Positions 45,802-57,600 of a stretch of DNA of 64,000 bases are shown in pieces. This DNA comes from Drosophila pseudoobscura (taxonomy: Eukaryota; Arthropoda; Insecta; Diptera; Drosophilidae): the NCBI RefSeq assembly GCF_009870125.1, contig NC_046679.1, positions 20,894,001 to 20,958,000 on the forward strand, given 5' to 3'. Position numbers and translations under genes: made by a program. How positions within the stretch are numbered: position 1 is the first letter of the stretch; each line of letters starts with the position of its first letter. Under the pieces are notes generated by a model. That model saw only the letters and a list, made by a program, of their open reading frames with translations. It was not told where the DNA came from and searched no databases.

Positions 45802-46103
45802 ATGGAAAATACATATAATTTTTGGCATTTAATGAAGGCCTCAATGGCGCTGGCTGCATTCTTTTGGGTCATCATCGATGCCTGCGTCAATCTGTGGATC
45901 GGGCCTGCACTTTTACACATATTTTCAATGATAAACGGCGGCGATTCCTCTGGGACCCGTGGCCATATTTGTTTTGGCTGGCGTTGCTTATTTACGTTTC
46001 AATCAGAAAACAATTTCGCTTCCGCCTAGCCGCGGCGAGATCACTATTGGGTCACGCGGCGTATGAGCGATATACTGGAGGATCGGCGCCACGCTGCGTA
46101 TGA
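45802..46103 (+). pseudogene. Possible frameshifted small membrane-protein gene
   Basis: From ATG at 45802 the frame reads MENTYNFWHLMKASMALAAF with a likely membrane span, to HIFSMINGG. It then degrades, while the +1 frame goes on as RRFLWDPWPYLFWLALLIY (a second span), then LAAARSLLGHAAYERYTGG to a stop at about 46103. The two halves would make one two-span protein of about 95 residues if a single indel lay near 45945. No splice sites explain the change. It may be a pseudogene, a sequence error or chance. I do not recognise the family. Confidence 0.25.
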
Positions 46104-49100
46104 GATGAGCGATTTTCTGCCGCACTGTAACAAAAGAGGCAACAACAACCAAATCGGGGGAAAACAACGATGCGCCGCGTCCGCTGACGTTGAAAGACCG
46201 ACTTATTCTGCTGCCACTGCCACTGCACTGCAATGAACACTGGCATCGAACCTATTGCTCCAAAACAGCTGTCTTCCAGGCAGCCAGACAGCCACACTCA
46301 CACCCATACAGCGCCTCCCACACATGTGTGTGTGTATGTGTGTTGCCGTGTGTGCGTAGGCCGTAAGTACTGCCAGACAACAGCATAGCCGTTCGTTCTA
46401 GTCTGGCCCTCCCGCCACACACTGCTCCGCACCGCTCTATGGAAAATTAAAAGAATCAAAGGCAAAGGCAACGGCAAAGAGCAAAATTAAGTATTTAGTT
46501 GTATTCTAGTATCGTATCTAGAGTATACATGCATTCTGGCTTGCATTTTTTAGCAGTGCCTGGCAATAAAGGGGTTACCCGGGGGGGGTGCTCGACTCGT
46601 ATAAGTTGTCTTCTTTTGGGGTGTGCCTAAAAGTAAAGACTTTTTTGGCAAATAGCTAACATTTTGTAGGACTCTAAAGGTCTTGTCTCTTGTATCCTGT
46701 ATCTCTTTAATCTCTGTATATCATTTTCAGGCGCAACGAATTTTGTTTATAGCCATATCTTTCATTTGTAAAGCTTTTTTTGCTCCCAATTTATTGCTCA
46801 TTAAATATAAGCTCCATTCGGATATCTATTTCGCAGGAAAATTTCTACTTGGGTTCACCCTAATGTGTAAGCGTCTCAGCCTCTGCTACAATGTGTATAG
46901 ATATGTATGGGTGGGGGTGTGTGTGTGTGCGTTCTTATGTCAAAGCTGAATGGAAAAGAGTAAAAAATAAAATGTGTAAGAGCCCAAGATAAAATGCATT
47001 GTTTCAGGCGAGCAGAGCAAGCAGGCAGGCGAAATACAAAAAATAAGAAAAAAGGAAGATACTTTTACACACAAAATGTGTAAGAATTATTAGCAGGCAT
47101 GGTGGTGGGATGGAATGTGATGCAACGGAAATTGCGCCCTAGGGCTGTCCACATTCTGCAGCAAGAAAAAAGAATTTTCTATATGTATTAGCTGGATAGA
47201 AACTGTTACATTTGGAAACTATTAAATCGAGGACATTCTTACTATAAAGTAATTGAAAATTTTGGAAGATTTATGGGGGCATGGGGGCTGACAATCTCTG
47301 GTTTATCTAAGGTATAAATTGATGAAAAACGCCAACTGGATAACAATGTAACTCAAAAGTAAAAGGATTCATATCTTTAGTAGTGCTGACAACCCTGGTT
47401 TATCTTATAGCCGCGTTTCCTTGGCCTCCTTGCAGCTACGGCAATTAACACATCAATGCATGTACACACACACACATGCGATGCGATATCAATGGAGGCA
47501 TCCCCACATACGCTGCAACCAATACTCCTCCCCTATCCTCGCAGCCACTTCAATTCCCCTTTTCTTCCGTCCTTCCATTGTGGAATGAAATAAATTATTG
47601 TATTTGAAAGCTTTTAAAGCGTGGGCCCACGACTAAGACTACGAGTCTGCATTTATTTGAATTTCTTGTTGATATCGAACGGGGGAAAGCACGCAAACAA
47701 ACAGAAACTCAACCGATTCGACCGACCAATCCGATAGACAGACAGAGAGACAGGGCTGGGATATTCGACGCCCACTTGCAATATTTATTGTGTTTTGAAT
47801 GGGGGAATCTGCAGGGTCGCAGCTATAGGTGGAAGGTATACCCGTAAACTAACCTTTGACGCTGCCGTTTTCCCTCACTCGGTGCTCCACGTGCGGAACT
47901 CCTTTATGTGTGTGTGTTTTCGGTACTTTGATAATTTATTGTGCTACGTATACGCAGCGTGGGCTGCTGGTAGCCTAGAGAATTGCAATTGAATCGAATT
48001 GAAAAGGCCAAAGCCAAAGTTTGGGGGAAAAATGTTTCATAAATGCCTGCCCCCAAACAAAAAGTCGAAATTTTAAGAGTAAAACTCGTTTTGGGTTGCC
48101 AGTTTTTCGTTTCCATTCATATTGTTTCGGACTTTCGATGGCATTGTAATGTAATTCCTTGTTTGGCAGAGAGCTATTGTTTGTATTACCTGTTGGCAGT
48201 GATTCGACCCACCTTTGGGAAACTCCCTGAAACTGTAATAAAAATGAATAGAACGGCAACAAGTACGACAAAAAGTCCAACCGGCTCCAAAGGCAAAAGG
48301 ATGCTCGACTAAGTGCACCAAAAATGGGTACAAAAAGGATTTGGGGAAAGGCTGAAATTACTGTTAGCCGAATGACATTCATAACTATGCAAATTTATTG
48401 TGTAATTCTTCCACAAAACTCTAAACAGTATTATAGACAATAACTTGAAAAGCAATTATCATTAATTGTTATGGCCATTTAAATTTAACGCATCATTAAC
48501 AACCAGAAGCAGAAACAGCAACAGAATCAGAGGCAGAAATAGCCCCAAATGAAGCTTTTGGATTCAACAAAATTATGGTAAATGAGCTTTGGGCCAAAAA
48601 GCTTTGGCGAAAGAGAAAGTTAAGAGAGAGAGAGAGAGCAAGGCAAATGTTGGTGAAACTTTGTCAGAGGGATTGCTCTTTTATGCGTTGCCTACTTTTG
48701 GGCGTCAGTTTTTATGACTCTTGACCCGCAACCGATTGCCAACTGAGCCTTATGACAAATTTAATTACCAAAACCTAAAAAAAGGCGCCATAAAGAAAAA
48801 GCAAATACCCCCCAAATACCATTCAATGACAGATACAAAAGGAAGGTACCACTACCACTGCGGTTGTGACTGGCTGGACTGCTGGCTGGTATCCGATAAT
48901 CCAAGTTCAATGAGTCGTGCAAAATTTATGAAGATTATAAAATTTGTGACAGGCCGGCCTCTGGGCGCTTCTCTTTTCACTCAATTCTGGACAAGGTCAA
49001 GGCTGAAACTAAACAGCATGTGGCTTAAATTTGTAACCAAAATTGAGGCACAGCTATATTACATACATATATATCCACTTTGGATGAAGATTGAGGTCCA

Positions 49101-52100
49101 TTTCAGAGACATATGTTGCTGAAATCGTTCGGCTATCTCTCTGGCTGGGACTCTGATGCCGGGGTCCAGTTGTGGCTGACAAGTGTCTTGAATAATTTAT
49201 GACTCGGCCACTTTCAACTGCAGCAGCTGGTGTTCCAGTATCTGCCTCTGCACCTCCGCTGCTGGTGTCTCCACGAAGTCAGCATTAATTTTAATTTGTT
49301 GTGGGACCAGCGTGCCCGCTTGAAAGTTCCTCAAGACATTCCAAGAAGGAAACGAACGCAGTACTGGTATTCCCCATTGGTTTAGCCATTTTCCAAAAGC
49401 AAAAGTGTTAAGAGCATTCCCTTAGATACATCCAGACACACCCCCTTCCAACAATTACGTTCAATTGGAAATTTGTGAGCAGCATTTACTTTATTTCGCA
49501 TTATTATTGTCGGGGGAGGAAGGAAACAGCAGCACAGCAGTTCCCCAATGTTTGGACTTTATTTTTGGGGTGTGGTGTGCATTTGTGCGTGCATCATCGA
49601 GGGGGAGGAACAAGGGACCGCTTTTACTTAAAGCAATTGGTTTTTCACAGAGATAAAACCAGGAGGGGAGACTGCTAGACAGACCCCTAACAAGTGCCAA
49701 TTGAATATGGCCATCAAAATCACATGAATACGTTGATATTCTCATTGAGAGTCCTGCGTTCGTGGTGTTAAATGGTCTGTAAATCCTTCACACCTCTTAA
49801 ATCAAGTGCTCTTATCGCCAAAGCTCTGATCAGCTAAACATATATTCTTATATATCTGATTCCTGAAAGTAATCAGAGCTCAAAACTTAAGCCATCCACT
49901 TAGTGGGTGTGGCAACCAGTAGCCTGCAGCCAGCAGCATGTCAACGAGTTGCCTCAAGTGGCAGCCTTAAATGTTGCCATGGGGAAAGCGAAACCTGTCT
50001 TCATTTTCTTCTTGTCTGTTTTTCTTTTCGTCGTTGAATTTTTCCCAACTTTGTTTTCATTTCATTAGGATAGCAACAATGTTGGGGGTAAAGCTGCAGC
50101 TAATTGCAATCAAGGTGGAGCTTCAACTTGTTGCTGTGACGCTCTTGAGTTGCACCATCGGCTGTAGTGTTTCGTGTGGCACATGAGCGGTGCGCTGGGC
50201 TCCCTTCTTTTTTCAGCATTTCTGCTTTTAGCTGGCTGCCTGACTGACGAGTTGACTGGGTAAATTAATGGATCATCGCAAATTGCAATTCTTTGTTAAT
50301 TATGGCTTGTCCCTCAGCTTAAAGATGCAGGATACAGATACTTTAAAGAACTCTCATTTCAGAAGCCTTTTAATTTTAATTAGAGGCAAACACGTTTGCT
50401 GCAACCTTCCTAATGTTAGGCCCCATAGAAACCCAAAAATAAACCAGCAAGAACCTGCACAAAAGCCACTCTTGTTGTGTCGCATGTTTGTACATATACT
50501 CGTATTTTATAGCTTTTGGAGCTGAACAAATATAGCAAACAAAATCAACAACAAGCATGTGACTCTTCCGAAGCCAAAGGACCTTTTTATTACCTTTGTC
50601 AAATGCACAAATAGCCCCCGAAAAATCCAAAGGCACTTCCACACAGAACACAGAACACAGCCAGGACTCCCAGTCCAGGCTAAGCAATTTCAATGACAAA
50701 ACACAACAAACGGCTCAGGCAAATTTACACATTTTGCAGACCAACAAAATGGGTAAAAAAATGTATGCCCATGTCCATGGCCATGGCCCACCCCCCAAAT
50801 AAAAAAGGGTTGAAGCTCAAATGTAGCGAAGGCAAATATCCAAACATCTAAAGGTACGACGAATATATACAATAAAATATTATATCGTAATAAAAACCCA
50901 ACGAGAATCCCAGCGCAAACGGATACACGAGCTCTTTGTAGAAATAAGAGAAATGGTTGTCAGGTGGCAATAGTCGTAGTGTGGGGCAGATAACACAACG
51001 ATTGAGCGATACTTTTCGTATAATATGTGTGTGTATTCGTTGAGCGTCCCAGAAGCAGGAGCGGCAGCAGAACCTGCCAGGCATCGCAATATGTATTTAA
51101 GATTTATTGGAGATTTATGCTCGCCTTTTCCTCTGGTTAGCAGCTGCTGCTCCTTCCTCCTGTTATGCCACTGCTGCTCCTCTATTTTCATTCATGGCTA
51201 ACAAGCAATTTGGCATTTCAGCAAGTTGGGGGTAACATCCACACACACACACACACAGATAGATATCTGGGAGAAATCCAAGATGTAGGCTAAGCTCTTT
51301 AGTGGCTACGTTTTCACGGGCTGTTAGCGAAGCCAATTAACAATGAGAAAATCATGCTGAATATATATTTAAAATGAATATAGAAATATAAAAAAATAAG
51401 AATAAACTTCAAGGATTTAATCTCTCCGACATTGAGCTTTCATTGCATTGTTCTTGAACATGATTTATCTATCCTAAATATTTCCATTCATCATATTTAA
51501 ATGCTGCAAAAGTTCTCTTAGACAACTCAAAATTTCTCTTCACCTTATTACTAAACCGGTTTTTAGTCTCTCATATCATCAATCCTCCGAAAAAGTAGTT
51601 GCCCAAAAATGTGGCAGGGGCACATTTGGCACAATGGAAACCAAAAATGTTGTCACTCCGAGTGTCAGGAGATTATTAATTCCCCGTTTCCGGTGCATGT
51701 TTCGAGGGGTAGAAAGTTTAGTTGCATGTTTTTAATTAAATTTCACTTATTATTATTACTATTTTTGGTCTGCTTTTGCACTCGTCATTCCCCGTCTCCC
51801 ATACGATTCTGTTTGTGCGGTCGGGACATAAGTAAATGTGACGTGTTCCGTGCTCTATATATTCGGGGTATACATATTGCATTTGTTCTTGTTTCTGGTT
51901 CCAAAATAAAACAAGCAAAACAAGTTTTTTAACTAATCCCCACAGCACAGTGCCTGCTGAAAAAGAGCAAACAACAATGGCAACAGCAGAAAACCCTGAG
52001 AAAAAAAAAGAATGGCAGAGCAGAGGGAAAACCGAAAGCGAAACCAAAACTGAAAACTGAATGAATGGTCGGAGCAACTGTTTGCAAAGGGAAAAGAAAG

Positions 52101-52143
52101 GAAAAACTGCGAGGCGGAGCGGGAGGGGTGGAACAGAGGGAAA
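46104..52143. other. Long region without supported genes
   Basis: Short frames only. There are GT/CA microsatellites near 46325 and at 51241-51257 and a GA tract near 48623-48640. The 133-codon frame at 48721-49122 looks like chance. Nothing else is supported. Confidence 0.45.
51241..51257. repeat. (CA)n microsatellite
   Basis: An uninterrupted AC run of 17 bases. Confidence 0.9.
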
Positions 52144-52177
52144 TTTATTTCCGTTTTGTGTTTTTAAAAATTGTTGT

Positions 52178-52183
52178 TTTATT
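52178..52183 (-). promoter_or_regulatory. Candidate polyadenylation signal of neurochondrin
   Basis: AATAAA on the minus strand about 195 bp past the stop codon; a second copy is at 52144-52149. Confidence 0.4.
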
Positions 52184-52378
52184 GAATATGTTTTTTCGGT
52201 TGTTCGTTTTTTGAGTTTTCTTATAAGTGTTTAATTATTAAAATAGAGCATACAAAATAGAATAAAATCCATACAAAATATTTTGCCATTTTTCGCACAT
52301 CATCACACAAAAAATGCCTCTAGAAAAGGGTTTCTCGCCCACTACCACTCGCACTTCTCCACTTTCTGCATCAATCCA

Positions 52379-54550
52379 TCAGTCGCCGAAGAGCTTCTTG
52401 CCCAGATCCATCATCCTGTGATTGCGACAGACGCGCAAGGCATCGGCCTTCTTGAGCACCTCCTGGACATCGCCATTTACATCCACCAGCTGCGAGAGGA
52501 AGTCCTCGTAGGCGGACTTCACATTCGCCGGCAGGGTGCCAATCTTCACCTTCTTCAGCGTCTTCACAATGCCCTCGGCCCAGCCGGACTCCAGGGCGAA
52601 CTCCGAAAGCCATGGCACCAGCGGCAGAACACCGCACATGGTCTGCATTCCCAAGAACCACAGCTCCGAGAGATCCGACCAGTTGCCCTTGTAAGCAATG
52701 GACACCACGAGGGCGGTGGGATCGTTGCTCTCGTCGATGTTGTACGCGTCCCAGAGGAAGCGAATGGTGGCCTGGATGTACCGACAGATGGAGAAATCGT
52801 TCTGTTTTACCTTCTTTGACTGCTGCTTGAGCAGGAGTAGTCCAAGGACAGCCAGATTGCCGTGGATAACCAGATTATCGGGGGTGTCCTTCAGCTCTGG
52901 CAGATTCTCCACCACATACTTCAAAAGATTGACAAAGGTGGCACCATCCTCGGCGCGCTTTGGCTCCAGCACGGTAAAGTTCATAAGGATGTTGCAGAGC
53001 GAGACGATGGCACTTCTGGCCACCTTCATCTCGGCCTTCTGCTCCAGCGTGGGCACTGGATCCGGTTCGTTCATGCGCGCCAAGCGCTCGGCCCTGGGGA
53101 TTGGGGGACGCTTCCAGTGGGCAATGCTGAAGTACAGCTCCAGAGACTCAAGCAGAACCTCATCCTGCTTGTGGGTGAACAGCACACGACGTGCCTCATC
53201 CTCCACGGCAAAGTGGCAGAGGGCGGGCATCATAATCCTCAGCACGTCGATGGGCTCCTCACCCTCCCGGTTGCCGGCACGCCAGGTCTTCAGATCATGG
53301 AACGACTCATTGGCCACCTTCAGCATGAAGGGCAACAGCTTATAGATGGCCGGACGCATGGCTGTGGTCTCCTGGGCCAGCCAGGCGGACAGGATTCTCA
53401 CGATAGCAATAATGAAGTTCTTATCGCGGGGATTCACGCTCTCGCGAATCTTGTCATTGCTGACACGCGTGAGGACAGCCATCACTTGATTGAAGGCACC
53501 CTTGAGGGCCGTGTACGTGGTCTGCTTCTCCTTAGGCTCCAGGTCCAGCTGATCGGTGGCCATATACTCGATGCACTGCTCGAGGATCACGAAGCAGCAG
53601 GTGAGCAGCTCGGCCTGCTTGAAGGTCGTCTCCAGCTTCTTCTCGTCCATTTGCATGCGCACCTCGATGGCTGCCAGCTGCAGGAGCGACAGGAAGAACT
53701 GTTTCTGCTCGTCCATGAAGGCCCACTGAATGCCCAGCACCTGCAGGGTGGTGGCAATCAGATGCAGGGCCGGATCCCGCTGCTTGGGCCCGATCTTGGC
53801 CTTCAGAATATCACCGCAGCCTTTGAACAAGCTCTCCGGCCAGATCTGGCCGTCCAGCGAGTTGTTCACGACCTCCTTGCGACAGGTGATGAGGATGTCG
53901 GCCAAAATCCGGCATAGCTCGTACTTCCTGTCCGTGTGATCAGTCTCCATGTCCAGGGCAATCCGCTGGATCAGGGCATGGAAAGCCGTGGGATCCTCTG
54001 GCCAGGAGAGCACGCCAAACTTGTTCACCAGCAACACAATCAGGTGCAGGGCCTCGTCTGTCTGGAAGCTCTGCGCGGAGTAGATCTGCGACATCTTGGG
54101 GATGGCGCCGGTGGCCAGGAGCGCCTGCTGTCCGGGCGCATGGCTGGCGATGCTCTTCAGGCAACTGTAGGCCTCACTCACGACAATCAGATTGTCCTCG
54201 TAGTCCTCATCGTCGGCCTGCTCGACAATCTCCAGCAGCGTGGGTATGGCATCAATAATGTCCTTGTGCGTGGCCAGCTCCTCCTCCTGGCAGAAGCACG
54301 TGAGAATCGAGAGGGCAACGCTCTTGTACACCAGTGGGGGGCAGTCACTGGGCAGATCCTTGGACACGAGCAGCTTCCTGAGGAAGGGGAAGCCGATGGC
54401 CTCGAATAACAGCTTCTTGCCCTCGGCATTGGCGTCCCTGCCCTTCACCAGCTTCGTGACCATAAAGAGGACCGCGAACTTCTCCGTATCGCTCTTGGTG
54501 CCCTTCAACAGGTTGGCGCACTTGCGCACGGGCTCTGGCACATCCGTCAT
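52379..54550 (-). CDS. Ncdn: Neurochondrin homologue
   Basis: A single uninterrupted 723-codon frame from ATG (MTDVPEPVRKCANLLKG) to TGA, close to the roughly 730 residues of vertebrate neurochondrin. The protein is alpha-helical and armadillo-like throughout. It shows the family's N-terminal signature (KFAVLFMVTKLVKGRD, FEAIGFPFLRKLL), the acidic loop ADDEDYEDN, and the C-terminal WLSEFALESGW. There is no signal peptide and no strong membrane span. In vertebrates neurochondrin is a cytoplasmic, largely neuronal protein that modulates CaMKII and receptor signalling and neurite growth; a like role here is inferred from homology. No intron in the coding part. The minus-strand neighbours are far away, so it has its own promoter, somewhere above 54.6 kb where a TA repeat lies in the 5' leader or promoter. 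Confidence 0.96.
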   Translation of the reverse strand: MTDVPEPVRKCANLLKGTKSDTEKFAVLFMVTKLVKGRDANAEGKKLLFEAIGFPFLRKLLVSKDLPSDCPPLVYKSVALSILTCFCQEEELATHKDIIDAIPTLLEIVEQADDEDYEDNLIVVSEAYSCLKSIASHAPGQQALLATGAIPKMSQIYSAQSFQTDEALHLIVLLVNKFGVLSWPEDPTAFHALIQRIALDMETDHTDRKYELCRILADILITCRKEVVNNSLDGQIWPESLFKGCGDILKAKIGPKQRDPALHLIATTLQVLGIQWAFMDEQKQFFLSLLQLAAIEVRMQMDEKKLETTFKQAELLTCCFVILEQCIEYMATDQLDLEPKEKQTTYTALKGAFNQVMAVLTRVSNDKIRESVNPRDKNFIIAIVRILSAWLAQETTAMRPAIYKLLPFMLKVANESFHDLKTWRAGNREGEEPIDVLRIMMPALCHFAVEDEARRVLFTHKQDEVLLESLELYFSIAHWKRPPIPRAERLARMNEPDPVPTLEQKAEMKVARSAIVSLCNILMNFTVLEPKRAEDGATFVNLLKYVVENLPELKDTPDNLVIHGNLAVLGLLLLKQQSKKVKQNDFSICRYIQATIRFLWDAYNIDESNDPTALVVSIAYKGNWSDLSELWFLGMQTMCGVLPLVPWLSEFALESGWAEGIVKTLKKVKIGTLPANVKSAYEDFLSQLVDVNGDVQEVLKKADALRVCRNHRMMDLGKKLFGD

Positions 54551-54592
54551 TCTGCGATGCTGCTATTCCTTCTGTATCTCTCGGGTTCTTGC

Positions 54593-54613
54593 TATATATA
54601 TATATATATATAT
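54593..54613. repeat. (TA)n microsatellite
   Basis: An uninterrupted TA run about 45 bp upstream of the neurochondrin start codon. Confidence 0.9.
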
Positions 54614-57600
54614 CCTATATACACAGATATATGTATGTATATGTGGTGATGGTACAGACTTTCTATAAATATCTCTTTACACTTTCACTTGGCTACAGTT
54701 TTCCCGTTGGCGCACGGACTTTTTTTATCGGGGGATTCTTCTCGCTGTGGCACCTTCGCTCGACGACGCACTCTCGCGCACTGATCGCCAGCCAGCGGAA
54801 AACACACTCATGGCTTTTCACCAATGAATTTTCCAAAAGGCCAACAGAGCAGCAGAGCGGCGGCATGCAGCTGTTGCCACTCGAAGGAAAACCTACACAC
54901 ATTTTATTTATACATTGATCATACACTTTTCTTAGCAGAGGGTTGCCTTGACTTGGGCGTGGTTTTTGGGCAACGATGTGTCACCCTACTGAGGAGACAT
55001 ACATATATATATTTTTTAGAACATATATTGATTTTCTATTTTCAAATATGAGTCTTATAAAAGAAAGAATCTTTTAAAAGTCAAGAAACTATTCACAACA
55101 TTCTGAAAATGTGGCAAAATCTAAGAATCTTTTGTGGTAATTTTGTAAAACTTTCCCCAAAGTGTATTTAGTTTTACCTCAACAAAATTTTCCACACATT
55201 CTTTTACCTATAGAATTTGAAAAACATTTGAAATCAAACGATGTCTGACCAAATGCATGGCTCTCTCTCTGTTCTTTCCTTTCTCCCGAATCTCTTGCTT
55301 GGGTTCCTCGGTCTCTCTCTCGTGAGCATCGGTTGTGTATATTTAGAATATGATTTTTCGTTTTTCTGGCTTTTCATGTTTACATTCAAGTCAACTGTGA
55401 AACGTACGCTGCCTGGCTGCTGGCTGCCGGCTGCATTTCTTCCAGAATATTTTCAATACCCCCATTCGCCGCCATAAGCCCCATGCACAGGGAGATATAT
55501 AGATTTTTATAGGTACATACATATATAAATAGCTTTCACTCCGTGCATCTGAATAATATATATGCATGCATATAAATAATTTATACGTTTAACTTAGTTA
55601 GTATGCTATGTACTCCCAGTACATTGCGATGCTACGCATACATGGATCGGACATTTGCATATTTAATTTGAAAGCGCTGCTTGCTTTTCTTTTCACTCGT
55701 GGGGGGTCAATGATTTCATTGCACATTGCACTTTGTTTTATTTCAAATTAAATTTATATTTGTATAACATTTATTTTAACAATTTCTTTTGCTGATTTAT
55801 GACGCACACACATTTCTCTTGTCATAAATTTGTCATAAATAACATATATTAACTTTAATATAATGTATAATGACTAAAAGCCCTTTTTTGGCTACATTTG
55901 CCATATATTTAATTATCATTTTTGCTAGAAAAAAACATCTGTTATTGTATATTTTACAATGACAACGGAAAAATAGAAAGAAAAAAAATCAGAGAAAATA
56001 TACGAAACAAATAGATACAATTTGGTTCATTTATTACGTTGGCATTCAATTCTGTTTGCCCAATTTTAGATATCTTCCTAATGAGCCATACATTTTGACA
56101 CTTTCCTCCCAAATGAAGAGACTTTTTCTCGTGATTTTATATCGTACATTCATTCTCTTTATGGCTGATGATGCACTTCTACATGTATATCCGTTTAGTC
56201 TTTAAAATTATATATCTTGTGCTCTGTGGCCGACGCCAAAAGTCGGTTATTCGGTCAGTATTGTATTGGTTTCGTCGTACATATTGGATCATAATTTAAA
56301 TGAAAAACTTTATCCGTTCGCGGGATTATTTACTGCCGCACCAAATGCAAATTTACAAATTGTGTCTGGGGCCAGGCAGAGCCAGCAGCCAGCAGTTAGT
56401 AGTCAGCATTCAACCAGCTTCATTTGGCATACTCGTATCGGAAAAAATAAAACCATATAGTACACAATATTCAGTTATGCCCCCGTCATATGGACCCGCA
56501 TTTTGGGGGCGTAACTAAATCGGAACCCATATCGCGCTGGTTGTTTGCTTTTTCTATTATTATTTGGTGGGAGATATGTGTGTCCAAAGAGAGCTGGAGG
56601 AGGAGTAAGTCCTGTGCCTGAATAGGACAGCAGCAGCAATGGCTAGCGTTTTGACCATTTTTGGGAAAACGAGGCTTAATTGCGTTGCTAGCAATTTCCA
56701 ATAATTGGGTTATAACAAAATTGATTAATTTTTACATTTCACTAATTATGTACGGGCCCCAGAAATCCGTTGCGTTGTTATTGTTATTGCAAATATTATA
56801 ATTATAAAGCGGAAATATGCTGTGGGCGCGCCCTCGAATGTTGGGTAACCGGATTATGCGTTGCATACTTTCGGGCGGCCATGGAAATTGGTTTTCCTCT
56901 GCTCTGTTACCCTTTCCGAATACCCTACTTATTCCCAGAGACTCGACTCTTATCTAACCGGCCACATAACAAGGCTCGAGCAAAACTGAAAGAAAAGGCA
57001 ACATTCAACATCAATAATTGAAATAAATCGCTTGGCAAACGATGTTTGGTCGAAAGCCAGCTCAGAGAGACCCAAAAACATGGTTGGAAAAGAAGCAAAA
57101 CAAGCAAAACTGGCACAAAAGGCAGGACAACCAGCAGGGAAAGTTTGAGGCACCAGTGTGGCACCCGGAGTGAAAGCAAAAAAAGAGAAAACATTCTTAT
57201 CACTAATCATGAGAGCAAGCCCAGAGTCAACCCGACTCTTGTGGGAGAAACAGCCACTGACCTCTCAACAGCAGTAGCAGAAGTAGAAGAATAGGGGAAA
57301 CAGCGGCAGGAACAGCAACAGGAACAGAAGGGCGAAGAGGAACTCGGACTGGGCCAACAATTCTCTGGCAACTCTCTCGCACTCATGCTTCCGCTTCCAT
57401 TTCCGTTTCCGCCTTAACACCACCGTCTATTGTGGACAGCAGTGCTGCTGAGGCGACTGCCTGCCCGTTCCCGTGCCATTCCCCTTAGTTCGAGCTCGAG
57501 AGTTTGCAAAGCTGTTTCGAAATGTTTTGACAAATGATTTTGTTTATATTTTCCATTTCATCGAAGCCACGCAATGGCGACAGTTCTGTGGACAGTCGAG

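Noticed and set aside
48721..49122. 133-codon plus-strand frame
   Set aside because: No ATG in good context, no domain, no splice partners, ordinary non-coding composition.
52283..54409. Long plus-strand open frames of 107-351 codons across the neurochondrin gene
   Set aside because: They are antisense shadows of the conserved minus-strand neurochondrin frame, with Leu/Gln/Gly-rich chance composition.
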